From CAYPYI01 sp964415085 (lineage in GTDB: Bacteria > Bacillota > Clostridia > Tissierellales > Tissierellaceae), in contig CAYPYI010000005.1 of the NCBI GenBank assembly GCA_964415085.1, positions 1-54,856 on the forward strand: DNA of 54,856 bases, given 5' to 3'. The notes under the pieces were generated by a model. That model was not told the DNA's origin, did no database searches, and was given only the letters and a program-made list of their open reading frames with translations. The translations under genes were made by a program, and so were the position numbers. Below, piece after piece: positions 34,745-44,360 of the stretch (positions are counted from its first letter, which is position 1; every line of letters starts with the position of its first letter).

Positions 34745-35288
34745 TCTTGAAAGAGAAAAAGAAGTAAAAATATTAAATGTAGATATAGATTTAGTAGAAA
34801 GCAAATTAGTTAAATTAGGTGCTAGGAAAATAGCAGAAGAAAAGCAAACAAATACATTAATTGATTCCACTAAAAATCCTATAAAATCTTTCTTAGATGG
34901 ATATTTAAGAATAAGAGAAACTAAAGATTTGATTATGGATAGAGAAAATACTGTTGTTACTCTAAAAAAAAGTATATCCAATGAGCAGATTAGGGATAAT
35001 TTAGAAATGACAGTGGAAATTGATAATAAAGATATGATGATTAAAATTTTTGAAGAATTAGGATTTGATAATATTGATGTTGGTTTTAAACTTAGAAAAT
35101 CCTATAGTTTTAAAAATACAAGGATAGATCTTGATACATGGGATGATAACACTTACCCATATCCATATATGGAAGTAGAATTTAAAGATATTAATGATTT
35201 ATACACAGTTTTAAAGGAATTAGATATAGACAAGGGCAAGGTTTCAACAAAATCTATTAAAGAATTAAAAGATGAGTTGAATAAATAA
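34734..35288 (+). CDS. CYTH-domain protein (class IV adenylate cyclase / triphosphatase-like)
   Basis: This 184-residue protein forms the triphosphate tunnel fold. It has the signature EKEVKILN near residue 7 (ExExK), DGYLRIRET near 55, TVVTLKKS near 70, the EMTVEI acidic strand, the KLRKSYSF basic strand and the late YMEVEFKD strand. Family members cleave inorganic triphosphate, thiamine triphosphate or make cAMP; here the substrate is unknown. Start 34734 is favoured by GAAGAGG 6 bases upstream within the nagB end. Confidence 0.82.
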   Translation: MESNLEREKEVKILNVDIDLVESKLVKLGARKIAEEKQTNTLIDSTKNPIKSFLDGYLRIRETKDLIMDRENTVVTLKKSISNEQIRDNLEMTVEIDNKDMMIKIFEELGFDNIDVGFKLRKSYSFKNTRIDLDTWDDNTYPYPYMEVEFKDINDLYTVLKELDIDKGKVSTKSIKELKDELNK

Positions 35289-35320
35289 TATAAATAAACA
35301 TATATAATTGGGGGGATTAA

Positions 35321-36712
35321 ATGTTAGATAAAAAGATAGTAGAGGATGTTCTTTATGCAGCTTTATCATATGGCGGAGATTTTGCAGAGATTTTCGTAGA
35401 AGATAAAGATACAAGAAGAATAAAAATGGTATCAGGTTTAGTTGAAGAAAGTATTTCTGGAAGAGATTATGGTGTAGGAATAAGAATATTTCAAGGAGTA
35501 AATAGTATTTATGCATATACTAATGACTCATCAAGAGATAACTTAATAAAGGTTGCTAAAGAAGCATCAAAAGCATTAGAAAATAAAGTTGTGGATGTAA
35601 GTTTGAACTTTTTAAAAAGTGATTATACAAATAATAATGAAATAAAAAAATATTTTAATCAAATATCAATGAAAGAAAAAGTTGATTTACTTACTAAAGG
35701 TTATGAGTCTGCAAAAGCATATAGTGACTTAATAACTCAAGTAACAGGAACATATTTAGAAGAAGATCAAGATATTTTAATTGCAAATACAGATGGAATT
35801 TTTGCTACAGATAAAAGAGTAAGAACAAGATATTCAATACAATCAGTAGCTTCTAAAGATGGTGAAATGCAAGTAGGATATTCTGCACCAGGTAAATCTA
35901 TGGGATTTGAATTATATGATGAAATAGATGTGGAAGAAGTTGGAAAAGAAGCATCAAGAATAGCTGTTGTGTCTGTAAATGCTGATTACGCTCCAAGTGG
36001 AAAAATGCCTGTAATAATAGATAATAACTTCGGGGGCGTATTATTTCATGAAGCATGTGGACATGGATTAGAAGCCGAACATGTTTCCAAAGGAGCATCA
36101 GTATTTGCTGGAAAAGAAGGAAAGCAAGTTGCGTCTAAACTAGTTACAGCTATTGATGATGGTACAATTCCAAATGCATGGGGTACAACAAATATAGATG
36201 ATGAGGGTACACCAACAAAGAAAAATATATTAATTGAAGATGGTATATTAAAAAGCTATTTAATAGATAACTTAAATGGTAGAAGGATGAACAAAAAGTC
36301 CACAGGATCATCAAGAAGACAATCATACAAGTATGCTCCAACATCAAGAATGAATAATACTTATATAGCACCAGGAGATTCATCATTAGAGGAAATGATA
36401 AAGAATACTGAGTATGGGCTATATGCTAAAAACTTAGGTGGAGGAAGTGTAAACACTGCTACAGGAGACTTTAACTTTGCTGTTATGGAAGGTTATATGG
36501 TCAAAAATGGTAAGTTAGAAAATGCAGTTAGAGGTGCTACTTTAATAGGAAGTGGTATAAAAGTACTAGAAAAAATTGATATGGTTGGAGATAACCTAGG
36601 ATTAGGACAAGGTATGTGTGGGGCTTCAAGTGGTTCAATTCCAGTAAATGTTGGTCAACCAAGTATAAGAGTATCTTCCTTAACCGTAGGCGGAAGAAAG
36701 GAGGATAACTAA
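35321..36712 (+). CDS. tldD: TldD-family zinc metalloprotease subunit
   Basis: This 463-residue protein carries the metalloprotease motif FHEACGHGLEAE with His243, Glu244 and His248, the conserved IIDNNFGGVLF strand before it, GRRMNKKSTGSSRRQSYKY, and the C-terminal GATLIGSGIKVLEKIDMVGDN region. TldD/TldE pairs degrade unfolded peptides and can process ribosomal peptides such as microcins. An RBS with GGGGGG lies 8 bases before ATG. It directly precedes the tldE/pmbA gene. No RiPP precursor is visible nearby, so a general peptidase role is likely. Confidence 0.92.
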   Translation: MLDKKIVEDVLYAALSYGGDFAEIFVEDKDTRRIKMVSGLVEESISGRDYGVGIRIFQGVNSIYAYTNDSSRDNLIKVAKEASKALENKVVDVSLNFLKSDYTNNNEIKKYFNQISMKEKVDLLTKGYESAKAYSDLITQVTGTYLEEDQDILIANTDGIFATDKRVRTRYSIQSVASKDGEMQVGYSAPGKSMGFELYDEIDVEEVGKEASRIAVVSVNADYAPSGKMPVIIDNNFGGVLFHEACGHGLEAEHVSKGASVFAGKEGKQVASKLVTAIDDGTIPNAWGTTNIDDEGTPTKKNILIEDGILKSYLIDNLNGRRMNKKSTGSSRRQSYKYAPTSRMNNTYIAPGDSSLEEMIKNTEYGLYAKNLGGGSVNTATGDFNFAVMEGYMVKNGKLENAVRGATLIGSGIKVLEKIDMVGDNLGLGQGMCGASSGSIPVNVGQPSIRVSSLTVGGRKEDN

Positions 36713-36713
36713 T

Positions 36714-38051
36714 ATGAGATATGAAGAATTAATTAATAAAATATTAGAAAAATCAAAAGAAAATCTTAGCGAATGTGAAGTATATTTATCAACAAATAAA
36801 GAAACTAGCATGGAAGTATTTGAAGGAGAACTATCAAAATATAATATAGCTGAGTCTGGTGGATTATCCTTAAGAGGAATATATAATGGGAAAATGGGAT
36901 ATGCATACACGGAAAAATTAGATGAATCTTCAATAGATTCATTAATTCAAGGAGTAATAGATAATGCAGAATTTATTTCAGGAGATAAAGAAATAATTTA
37001 TAAAGGTGATAAGGATTATGAAAAAATAGAATTTACTGAAAACCTATTATCTTACTCTAGAGAAGAAAAAATAAATTTTATTAAACAGCTAGAAAAAGAA
37101 GCACTTTTAAAAGATGAAAGATTAAAACCTATGGCAAGTGCATATGAAGAAATAGAAGTTGAAAGATATATTGTTAATTCTAAAGGCGTGGATTTAAATG
37201 AAAGACAAGCATTGGCAGTTGTTTATTTAGGGGTTATGGCAGAAGATAATGACGAAGTAAAAACAGGTTATAGCTTTAAATTTATAAGAGACTTTGAAAA
37301 GTTAAATAAAGAAGAAATTATAAATGAAGCAGTTAATGATGCAATAAGTAGCTTGGGCTCTGAAAGTGTTAAATCTGATAATTATCCAGTAGTATTTAAA
37401 AATACTACATTTGGAAGTTTATTAGCAGCTTTTAGTTCTGTTTTTGTAGCTGAGAATGTTCAAAAAGGTTTATCTTTATTAAAAGGTAAACTAGGAGAGC
37501 AAATAGCTAATGAGGTTTTAACATTAGTAGATGATCCCTATTTAAAAGATGGTCTTGGAACTAGTGGATTTGATGATGAGGGTACTAAGACAAGCTATAA
37601 AGAAGTTATTAAGGAAGGTAAATTACAAACATACTTATATAATTGGAAAACTGCAATAAAAGATGATGTAGAATCAACAGGAAATGCAGGAAGAAGCTAT
37701 AAGGGTTCAGTGGGAACAAGTGTTAGTAATTTTTATATATTAGAAGGAGCTAAATCAAAAGCTGAAATATTAAAAGATGCAAATGAAGGGTTATATTTAA
37801 CAAGTCTTCAAGGACTTCATTCAGGATTAGATCCGGTATCAGGAGATTTCTCTTTATCAGCATCAGGTTATAAAATAGAAAATGGATCAATAACAACTCC
37901 AGTAAATCAAATTACAGTATCAGGAAATTTCTTTGATTTATTTAGAAATATAATAGAAATAGGAAATGATTTAGAATTTGGAACAGCAGGTGGAGGCAAG
38001 ATAGGTTCTCCTACCATATTTGTAAAAGAACTTTCAATAGCAGGAGAATAA
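36714..38051 (+). CDS. pmbA: TldE/PmbA-family protein, partner of TldD
   Basis: This 445-residue paralogue of TldD lacks the HExxxH motif, as expected for the non-catalytic TldE/PmbA subunit. Recognisable blocks are SESGGLSLRGIYNGKMGYAY-like sequence near residue 47, VVFKNTTFGSLLAAFSSVF, DDEGTKTSYKEVIKEGKLQTYLYN (read in parts), and the C-terminal FGTAGGGKIGSPTIFVKELSI. The ATG follows the tldD stop by one base, with AAGGAGG in the tldD end. It closes a ~8.3-kb run of same-strand genes ended by the terminator at 38069. Confidence 0.92.
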   Translation: MRYEELINKILEKSKENLSECEVYLSTNKETSMEVFEGELSKYNIAESGGLSLRGIYNGKMGYAYTEKLDESSIDSLIQGVIDNAEFISGDKEIIYKGDKDYEKIEFTENLLSYSREEKINFIKQLEKEALLKDERLKPMASAYEEIEVERYIVNSKGVDLNERQALAVVYLGVMAEDNDEVKTGYSFKFIRDFEKLNKEEIINEAVNDAISSLGSESVKSDNYPVVFKNTTFGSLLAAFSSVFVAENVQKGLSLLKGKLGEQIANEVLTLVDDPYLKDGLGTSGFDDEGTKTSYKEVIKEGKLQTYLYNWKTAIKDDVESTGNAGRSYKGSVGTSVSNFYILEGAKSKAEILKDANEGLYLTSLQGLHSGLDPVSGDFSLSASGYKIENGSITTPVNQITVSGNFFDLFRNIIEIGNDLEFGTAGGGKIGSPTIFVKELSIAGE

Positions 38052-38068
38052 TATATAATATAAATACT

Positions 38069-38121
38069 AAAATATCCAATAGAGTAGATAATTTAAAATC
38101 TATCTCAATTGGATATTTTTT
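38069..38121 (+). terminator. intrinsic terminator after pmbA
   Basis: A long imperfect stem: outer arms AAAATATCCAAT / ATTGGATATTTT with an inner AGAGTAGATA / TCTATCTC portion, ending in a T run. Confidence 0.82.
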
Positions 38122-38198
38122 AATAGTCGTAGGTTAATAAGTATAGTTAAATTGAATTAATCACTTTTAGATTGATTGAAAATAAGTAAAATATAAAC

Positions 38199-38226
38199 TT
38201 GTCTAATCATATTAATGTGATACTAT
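38199..38226 (+). promoter_or_regulatory. candidate promoter of the Y-family polymerase operon
   Basis: TTGTCT (38199-38204), a 16-nt spacer and TACTAT (38221-38226), about 80 bases before the start codon. No LexA-type palindrome (GAAC-N4-GTTC) is visible in 38121-38305. Confidence 0.45.
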
Positions 38227-38305
38227 ATTTGTAATTAATAATTTGTAAAATATATATTTTTAATTTTATGAAAGGAAAGATTTTATTTGGAGGTTAGAAC
38301 AATTA

Positions 38306-39829
38306 ATGGATAAAAAAACCTATGTATCAATTGATTTAAAGTCATTTTATGCTTCTGTAGAATGCATAGAAAGAGGTCTGGATCCACTTAATACAAATCT
38401 TGTAGTTGCAGATGATGCTCGTAGTGAGAAAACTATATGTCTTGCTGTATCTCCAACATTAAAATCCTATGGAATAAAAGGAAGACCAAGATTATTTGAA
38501 GTTATACAAAAAATTGATGAAGTTAATGCTATAAGGTTAAGTAAGTTAAAAGATAGAGTATTTCTAGAAAAGTCTTTTGATTATAAAAAGATTAATTTAT
38601 CAGAGAATATAGGAGTAGACTACATAGTAGCAAGACCAAGAATGGCAAAGTATATTGAATATAGTACAAAGATTTATAACATATATTTAAAGTATGTATC
38701 AGAAGAAGATATTCATGTATATTCAATAGATGAAGTATTTATAGATATTACTAACTACCTGGAAACCTATGATTTGACATCAAGAGAAATTACTACAAAA
38801 ATATTATTAGATATTCTTGAAAGTACAGGTATTACAGCTACTGCCGGAATTGGAAGTAATTTATATCTTAGTAAAGTTGCAATGGATATATTAGCGAAAA
38901 AAATACCAATAGATAAAAGTGGTGTACAAATAGCAGAATTAGATGAAATGAGTTATAGAAGAAAACTATGGTCTCATAGACCTATAACAGATTTTTGGAG
39001 AGTAGGAAGAGGCTACGCAAAAAGACTTGAAAAACAAGGGTTATATACAATGGGAGATATAGCTAGGTGTTCAATAGGAAAGCCTACAGATTATCATAAT
39101 GAAAATTTATTATATAAAATGTTTGGGATAAATGCAGAGTTATTAATAGACCATGCATGGGGATGGGAGTCTTGTACAATAAAAGATATTAAAGAATATA
39201 AGCCATTATCTAAAAGTATAAGTTCGGGACAGGTACTCCATTCACCTTATACATTTAAAAAAGGTAAATTGATAGTCTGGGAGATGACAGATTTACTTGT
39301 ACTTGATTTAGTATCTAAAAGATTAGTAACAAATCAAATCACATTAAGAATAGGTTATGACAGAGAAAGTCTATTGGATCCTAAAATATATAAGTTATAT
39401 AAAGGGAAAACAACAACTGATGCCTATGGGAGGATAAAACCAAAGTCATCACATGGAAGTATAAATCTAGATAGTTATTGTTCATCAACAAAACTTATTA
39501 TAGATGCAGTTATGGAGCTATTTGATGATATAGTTGATAAAAATCTTTTGATAAGAAGGATTAATATATCGGCAAATAATATTATAGCGGAAGAAGAAAT
39601 AGTAAAAGAAAGACAGATAAGTCAACTTAATCTCTTTACAGATTATAAGAAAGTAGAAAAAGAAAAAAAGAAAGAAAAGATAGAACTTTCTAAAGAAAGA
39701 AAAATTCAAGAAACAATATTAGATATAAAAGAAAAATATGGTAGAAATGCAGTTTTAAAGGGAGTAAATTTAGAAGATGGGGCTACAACATTGGATAGAA
39801 ATAAACAAATAGGAGGACATAGAGAATGA
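38306..39829 (+). CDS. Y-family DNA polymerase (UmuC/UvrX-like)
   Basis: This 507-residue translesion polymerase has catalytic acidic motifs in VSIDLKSFYASVE (Asp8 with the steric-gate-type FYASVE) and VYSIDEVFIDITNYL near residue 140. The thumb/HhH region ATAGIGSNLYLSKVAMDILAKK and the little-finger segment with SISSGQVL follow. Its greater length and pairing with YolD match the UvrX/mobile-element class of Firmicute polymerases rather than DinB (about 350-420 residues). TTGGAGGT lies 12 bases upstream. The stop overlaps the YolD start (ATGA). Confidence 0.88.
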   Translation: MDKKTYVSIDLKSFYASVECIERGLDPLNTNLVVADDARSEKTICLAVSPTLKSYGIKGRPRLFEVIQKIDEVNAIRLSKLKDRVFLEKSFDYKKINLSENIGVDYIVARPRMAKYIEYSTKIYNIYLKYVSEEDIHVYSIDEVFIDITNYLETYDLTSREITTKILLDILESTGITATAGIGSNLYLSKVAMDILAKKIPIDKSGVQIAELDEMSYRRKLWSHRPITDFWRVGRGYAKRLEKQGLYTMGDIARCSIGKPTDYHNENLLYKMFGINAELLIDHAWGWESCTIKDIKEYKPLSKSISSGQVLHSPYTFKKGKLIVWEMTDLLVLDLVSKRLVTNQITLRIGYDRESLLDPKIYKLYKGKTTTDAYGRIKPKSSHGSINLDSYCSSTKLIIDAVMELFDDIVDKNLLIRRINISANNIIAEEEIVKERQISQLNLFTDYKKVEKEKKKEKIELSKERKIQETILDIKEKYGRNAVLKGVNLEDGATTLDRNKQIGGHRE

Positions 39830-40242
39830 CAAGAGAATATGACGACATAATAAATCTTCCAAGACATATATCAAAAAATAGACAAGCTATGTCCAATAAA
39901 GATCGTGCTGCACAATTTTCACCTTTTGCTGCATTGACAGGCCATTATGAAGAAGTAAGGGAAGCAGCAAGAGTAACAGAAGAAAGAGTAGAATTAGATG
40001 AATATATGAAAGAAAGTTTAAATTACAAACTACAAATACTTGCAAACAATATTGCAAAACAGCCTGAAATAAATATAACTTATTTTAAGCCTGATGATAA
40101 AAAAGAGGGTGGCTCTTATATAACAATTAAAGGTAAACTTAAAAAAATAAATCAATATAAAAAATATATTTTGTTAAATGAGGATATAGTAATTCCTATA
40201 AAAGAAATTATTAAAATCGACAGTAAAATAATGGAAATATAG
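39826..40242 (+). CDS. YolD-like protein
   Basis: This 138-residue protein matches the YolD-like family: the N-terminal DDIINLPRHISKNRQAMSNKDRAAQFSPFAAL stretch (read in parts), then GHYEEVREAARVTEERVELDEY. YolD proteins commonly accompany UvrX/UmuC-type polymerases and are thought to act as UmuD-like partners, though mechanism is not firmly established. It overlaps the polymerase gene by 4 bases (ATGA), indicating translational coupling. No terminator was recognised after it. Confidence 0.85.
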   Translation: MTREYDDIINLPRHISKNRQAMSNKDRAAQFSPFAALTGHYEEVREAARVTEERVELDEYMKESLNYKLQILANNIAKQPEINITYFKPDDKKEGGSYITIKGKLKKINQYKKYILLNEDIVIPIKEIIKIDSKIMEI

Positions 40243-40634
40243 ATAATATAATAATCCGATAATTATATAAAAAATATTTTGTTTGGTTTTAAAATTTTGA
40301 ATATAGTTAGTAAGAAAATACATCTTATTTCATCATTTCAAAGAAATTATATATCAATAAATTGATTTAAAAGCAAAACAGATTAATGTGTGATACTAAT
40401 TAAGAAATAAAACTATATAGTATACACTATTAAGCATGACTCTAATTTTAAAATTTAAAAAAATATATGCTTTATTATTAGATAGCTTGCAATATAGACA
40501 TATACAGTAGTAATATTTTATTATATATTCTTAAATAAATTTGTTTAAATAGTATGACATATTAAGACTAATGTGTTATAATAATAATCATAAATAAGAG
40601 ATTAACGATAATTATTATAATTTGGAGGTATATA
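40243..40634 (+). other. AT-rich intergenic region upstream of ppsA
   Basis: About 390 bases without a convincing gene, structured RNA motif or terminator. I could identify only the ppsA promoter near its 3' end; the rest is very AT-rich with short TA-rich palindromes that are not distinctive. Confidence 0.6.
40554..40582 (+). promoter_or_regulatory. promoter of ppsA
   Basis: ATGACA (40554-40559), a 17-nt spacer and TATAAT (40577-40582) with a TG extension, about 50 bases before the start codon. Confidence 0.75.
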
Positions 40635-42983
40635 ATGACAACTTACAAGTATATTAAATGGTTTGAAGAAACTAATAAAGAAGATATTCCAGTAGTAGGT
40701 GGAAAGGGAGCTAACCTTGGTGAATTAACTCAAAAAGGATTAGATGTACCACCAGGATTTACTGTAACAGCACAAGCATATTCATATTTTGTTAATAACT
40801 CAGAGTTAGATGAGGTAATAAAAGCTTTAATGTATGGATTATGCGAAGAAGACTCAAACGAATTAACTAAAGTAAGTGAACAAGTTAGAAAAAGAATAGT
40901 TGATGGTGAGATACCTAATGATTTAGAAGACGAGTTAGTAAGAGCCTATAGAGAATTTAGTGATAAGATAGGTATAGAAAATCCTGAAGTTGCTGTAAGG
41001 TCATCTGCAACAGCTGAAGACTTACCAGAAGCATCATTTGCTGGCCAACAAGATACATATTTACACATTAGTGGAGAAAAAGAATTAGTAAAATATATAA
41101 GAGAATGTTGGGCATCACTTTGGACTTCAAGAGCAATTTATTATAGAGTAAAACAAAATTTTGATCATTTTGCTGTATCTTTAGCAGTTGTTGTTCAATT
41201 AATGGTTGAAAGTGAAAAATCAGGTGTAATATTTACTGCAAATCCAATTAATAGTAATACAGATGAGATGATGATAAATGCATCATGGGGACTTGGAGAA
41301 GCAGTTGTATCAGGTTTAGTAACTCCAGATGAATATGTAATAGATAAAAAGAATAGACAAGTTAAAGATATATATATTTCAAGTAAAAATAATATGGTTA
41401 TTAAAGATAAATCAGGACAAGGAACATTAGAAGTAAAAGTAATGGACCAATTAGGCGAAGAATATATTAATAAAGAATGTTTATCAGAAGAAGAATTGAA
41501 AACACTTATAGATTATAGTTTAAAAATAGAAGAGTTGTATGGTAGTTATCAAGATATAGAATGGGGTTTTGACAGACATACTAAAAAACTTTATATATTA
41601 CAATCAAGACCTATAACTACAATAGAAGCTAAAAAAGATGAAGGAAAAAAACCATTAGTAGTATTAACCAAAGGACTTCCAGCATCACCAGGTATAGGTA
41701 GAGGAAAAGTTAAAAATATAAAAGATATAACAGAAATAGATAGAATAGAAGAAGGAGATATTCTTGTTACAGTAATGACTAATCCAGATATGGTACCAGC
41801 TATGAGAAAAGCATCAGCTGTAGTTACGGAAGAAGGCGGAAGAACATGTCATGCAGCCATAGTATCAAGAGAGTTGCAAATACCTTGTATAGTTGGAGCA
41901 AGTGGCGCAGCAGGAGTACTTAGTACAGGAATGGAAATAACTGTAGATGCTACAAGAGGTGTTGTATATGAGGGTATCTTAGAAGAAAGTAAAGAAGATA
42001 AAGAAGAAAAAGAAAATATAAAACAGGGAACATATTTATCTGAAGATCTAGCTCATAAGTTAGCACCAGTTACAGCTACAAAAATTTATATGAATCTAGG
42101 TGAGCCATCACTTATTGGAAAGTATAAAAACTTGCCAATGGATGGAATTGGTCTTATGAGAACAGAACTTGTATTTACTAATGCTATTGGAATTCATCCT
42201 ATGTATTTAGTAAAAACAGGCCAAGGGGATATATTAGTTGAAAAATTAAGTGAGGCAGTAAGTCACGTTGCGAGAGAAATATATCCAAAACAATTAGTTG
42301 TAAGAATGTCAGACTTTAGAACTAATGAGTTTAGAGGTTTAGTTGGTGGAGAAGAAGTTGAACCAATAGAACAAAACCCGATGATAGGTTGGAGAGGTGT
42401 AGCTAGATATATCTCTAAGGAATATGAAGAAGGATTCAGACTTGAATGTAAAGCAATACTTAAAGTAAGAGAAGAGTACGGACTAAACAATGTAACAGTA
42501 ATGTTACCATTTGTTAGAACACCAGAAGAGCTTATTCAAGTAAAAGAAATAATGAAAGAAGAAGGACTTGTTCAAAGTAAAGACTTCAAAATATGGATAA
42601 TGGCTGAAGTACCAGCTGTAATATTCCAAGCAGAAGAATTTGCTCAATTAGTAGACGGATTTAGTATAGGAAGTAATGATCTTACACAATTGATAATGGG
42701 AGCAGATAGAGATTCTGGAATATTAAATAATATGGGATATTTTGATGAAAGAAATGAACCTGTTAAAAGAGCTATTTCCCATTTAATAAAATCAGCTAAA
42801 AAATATGGAACTACAGTTTCTATCTGTGGTCAAGGGCCATCTCAATATCCAGAATTTGCAGAGTTCTTAGTTAAAGAAGGTATAACAAGTATTAGTGTTA
42901 ATCCGGATACAGTTGATTATACAAGAAGACTTGTAGCAAGTGTAGAACAAAAAATGATATTAGATCAATTAAGAAACTTATAA
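40635..42983 (+). CDS. ppsA: phosphoenolpyruvate synthase (pyruvate, water dikinase)
   Basis: This 782-residue enzyme makes PEP from pyruvate and ATP for gluconeogenesis. Domains in order: the N-terminal ATP-grasp part with GGKGANLGELT near residue 23 and RSSATAEDLPEASFAGQQDTYL region near 121-142, the phosphohistidine domain EEGGRTCHAAIVSREL with His406, and the C-terminal PEP/pyruvate TIM barrel with LMRTELVF near 510 and the catalytic Cys731 in SICGQGPS. GGAGGT lies 8 bases upstream. Monocistronic, with its own promoter and terminator. Confidence 0.95.
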   Translation: MTTYKYIKWFEETNKEDIPVVGGKGANLGELTQKGLDVPPGFTVTAQAYSYFVNNSELDEVIKALMYGLCEEDSNELTKVSEQVRKRIVDGEIPNDLEDELVRAYREFSDKIGIENPEVAVRSSATAEDLPEASFAGQQDTYLHISGEKELVKYIRECWASLWTSRAIYYRVKQNFDHFAVSLAVVVQLMVESEKSGVIFTANPINSNTDEMMINASWGLGEAVVSGLVTPDEYVIDKKNRQVKDIYISSKNNMVIKDKSGQGTLEVKVMDQLGEEYINKECLSEEELKTLIDYSLKIEELYGSYQDIEWGFDRHTKKLYILQSRPITTIEAKKDEGKKPLVVLTKGLPASPGIGRGKVKNIKDITEIDRIEEGDILVTVMTNPDMVPAMRKASAVVTEEGGRTCHAAIVSRELQIPCIVGASGAAGVLSTGMEITVDATRGVVYEGILEESKEDKEEKENIKQGTYLSEDLAHKLAPVTATKIYMNLGEPSLIGKYKNLPMDGIGLMRTELVFTNAIGIHPMYLVKTGQGDILVEKLSEAVSHVAREIYPKQLVVRMSDFRTNEFRGLVGGEEVEPIEQNPMIGWRGVARYISKEYEEGFRLECKAILKVREEYGLNNVTVMLPFVRTPEELIQVKEIMKEEGLVQSKDFKIWIMAEVPAVIFQAEEFAQLVDGFSIGSNDLTQLIMGADRDSGILNNMGYFDERNEPVKRAISHLIKSAKKYGTTVSICGQGPSQYPEFAEFLVKEGITSISVNPDTVDYTRRLVASVEQKMILDQLRNL

Positions 42984-43008
42984 TTTAAATATAATTAGAA
43001 ATATTATA

Positions 43009-43039
43009 AGGCAAAAGATTAAATTCTTTTGCCTTTTTA
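43009..43039 (+). terminator. intrinsic terminator of ppsA
   Basis: A 10-bp stem AGGCAAAAGA / TCTTTTGCCT with a 6-base loop is followed by TTTTATT. Confidence 0.9.
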
Positions 43040-43097
43040 TTGTTTAGTTATATAATAAAGAATATGGAAGTTTAAAATAAAAAAAGGAGGAATAGAT

Positions 43098-44324
43098 GTG
43101 TCATTAGAAAGTAAAACTATTAATATTCAACCAGTACTTCTTGGAGGAGATATTAATTGTTATAGTGTAGCTAGAGCGTTCCATGAAGCATATAATGTTA
43201 AGAGTATAGCTTATGGAAGATATTTTTTAGGAGCTACTAAAAATAGTAAAATAATTGACTTTAGAATAGATAAAAGAATTGATGAAAAAGAAGAGTGTCT
43301 AAAAGTACTTCTTGATCTTAAAGATGAGTATAAAGATACTAATACTAAACTAATTTTAATGGGATGTACTGATGCTTATGCAGAGTTTATTATAGATAAT
43401 AAAGATGTGTTAGAAAAATATTACATAACACCTTATATAAATAAAGACTTAAAAGAAAAGCTAATTGATAAGGAATCTTTTTATAAGATTTGCGATGAGA
43501 AAGGATTAGCTTATCCAAAAACATATATATTTAATAAGGGGGACGAAACCACATCATTTGATTTTCAGTATCCAGTTATAGTGAAGCCATCTGATAGTAT
43601 TTCTTATTGGGAAAATGAATTTGAAGGTATGAATAAGGTTTATGTTGCAAATGATCAGATTGAGTTTAAAAAAATAACTACAAAGATATATGAAAATGGG
43701 TATAATGATAGTCTTATTATACAGGATTTTATACCTGGTGATGATTCTCATATGAGAGTTTTAACATGCTATTCTGATAAGAATGGTAAGGTAAAGATGA
43801 TGTGTTTAGGCCATGTATTACTAGAAGAACATACACCAACGGCAATAGGAAATCATGCAGCAATAATTACAGAATATAATGAAGATTTATTTAAACAGAT
43901 AAAAGATTTTCTTGAAGATATAAATTATGTTGGATTTTCAAATTTTGATATAAAATATGATAAAAGAGATAATATGTATAAGTTATTTGAGATAAACTTA
44001 AGACAAGGTAGAAGTAATTTTTATGTAACCTCATCAGGAAATAATATAGCAGAGCTAGTTGTAAAGGATAGGGTTTTAAATGAAGAATTAGATTTAAAAG
44101 TTCAAAAAGAGCCTTTTTATTGGCATGTTGTTCCAAATAAAGTTGTATTTAAATATGTAAAAGATACAGATTTAAAATTAAGGGTTAAGGAATTAATTAA
44201 TAAGGGTAAAGAAGCTACATCTTTTGGATATGATTATGATTTAAAAGGGAATATAAAAAGAAAGTTTTATGTTTTTGTATATAATATAAATCAATTAAAA
44301 AAATATAAAAAATATATGGATTAA
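43098..44324 (+). CDS. ATP-grasp carboxylate-amine ligase, D-aspartate ligase-like
   Basis: This 408-residue ATP-grasp enzyme has an N-terminal pre-ATP-grasp domain (QPVLLGGDINCYSVARAFHEAY), the central FDFQYPVIVKPSDSISYW lysine strand, IIQDFIPGDDSHMRVLTCY, and the metal-binding NFDIKYDK...KLFEINLRQGRSNFYVT end. From memory the N-terminus and core resemble the Enterococcus D-aspartate ligase that builds peptidoglycan side chains, so cell-wall cross-bridge synthesis is possible, but this is not shown by context. It starts at GTG (43098) with AAGGAGG 7 bases upstream; the overlapping ATG at 43096 is in a closed frame. Monocistronic. Confidence 0.75.
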   Translation: MSLESKTINIQPVLLGGDINCYSVARAFHEAYNVKSIAYGRYFLGATKNSKIIDFRIDKRIDEKEECLKVLLDLKDEYKDTNTKLILMGCTDAYAEFIIDNKDVLEKYYITPYINKDLKEKLIDKESFYKICDEKGLAYPKTYIFNKGDETTSFDFQYPVIVKPSDSISYWENEFEGMNKVYVANDQIEFKKITTKIYENGYNDSLIIQDFIPGDDSHMRVLTCYSDKNGKVKMMCLGHVLLEEHTPTAIGNHAAIITEYNEDLFKQIKDFLEDINYVGFSNFDIKYDKRDNMYKLFEINLRQGRSNFYVTSSGNNIAELVVKDRVLNEELDLKVQKEPFYWHVVPNKVVFKYVKDTDLKLRVKELINKGKEATSFGYDYDLKGNIKRKFYVFVYNINQLKKYKKYMD

Positions 44325-44356
44325 AAAAATCTCCTTATAAATTAAGGAGATTTTTT
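44324..44356. terminator. bidirectional intrinsic terminator
   Basis: A 14-bp perfect stem AAAAAATCTCCTTA / complement with loop TAAAT, between convergent genes. Confidence 0.9.
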
Positions 44357-44360
44357 ATGT

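Noticed and set aside
38121..38305. LexA-type operator upstream of the Y-family polymerase
   Set aside because: GAAC and GTTC half-sites in the right spacing are absent.
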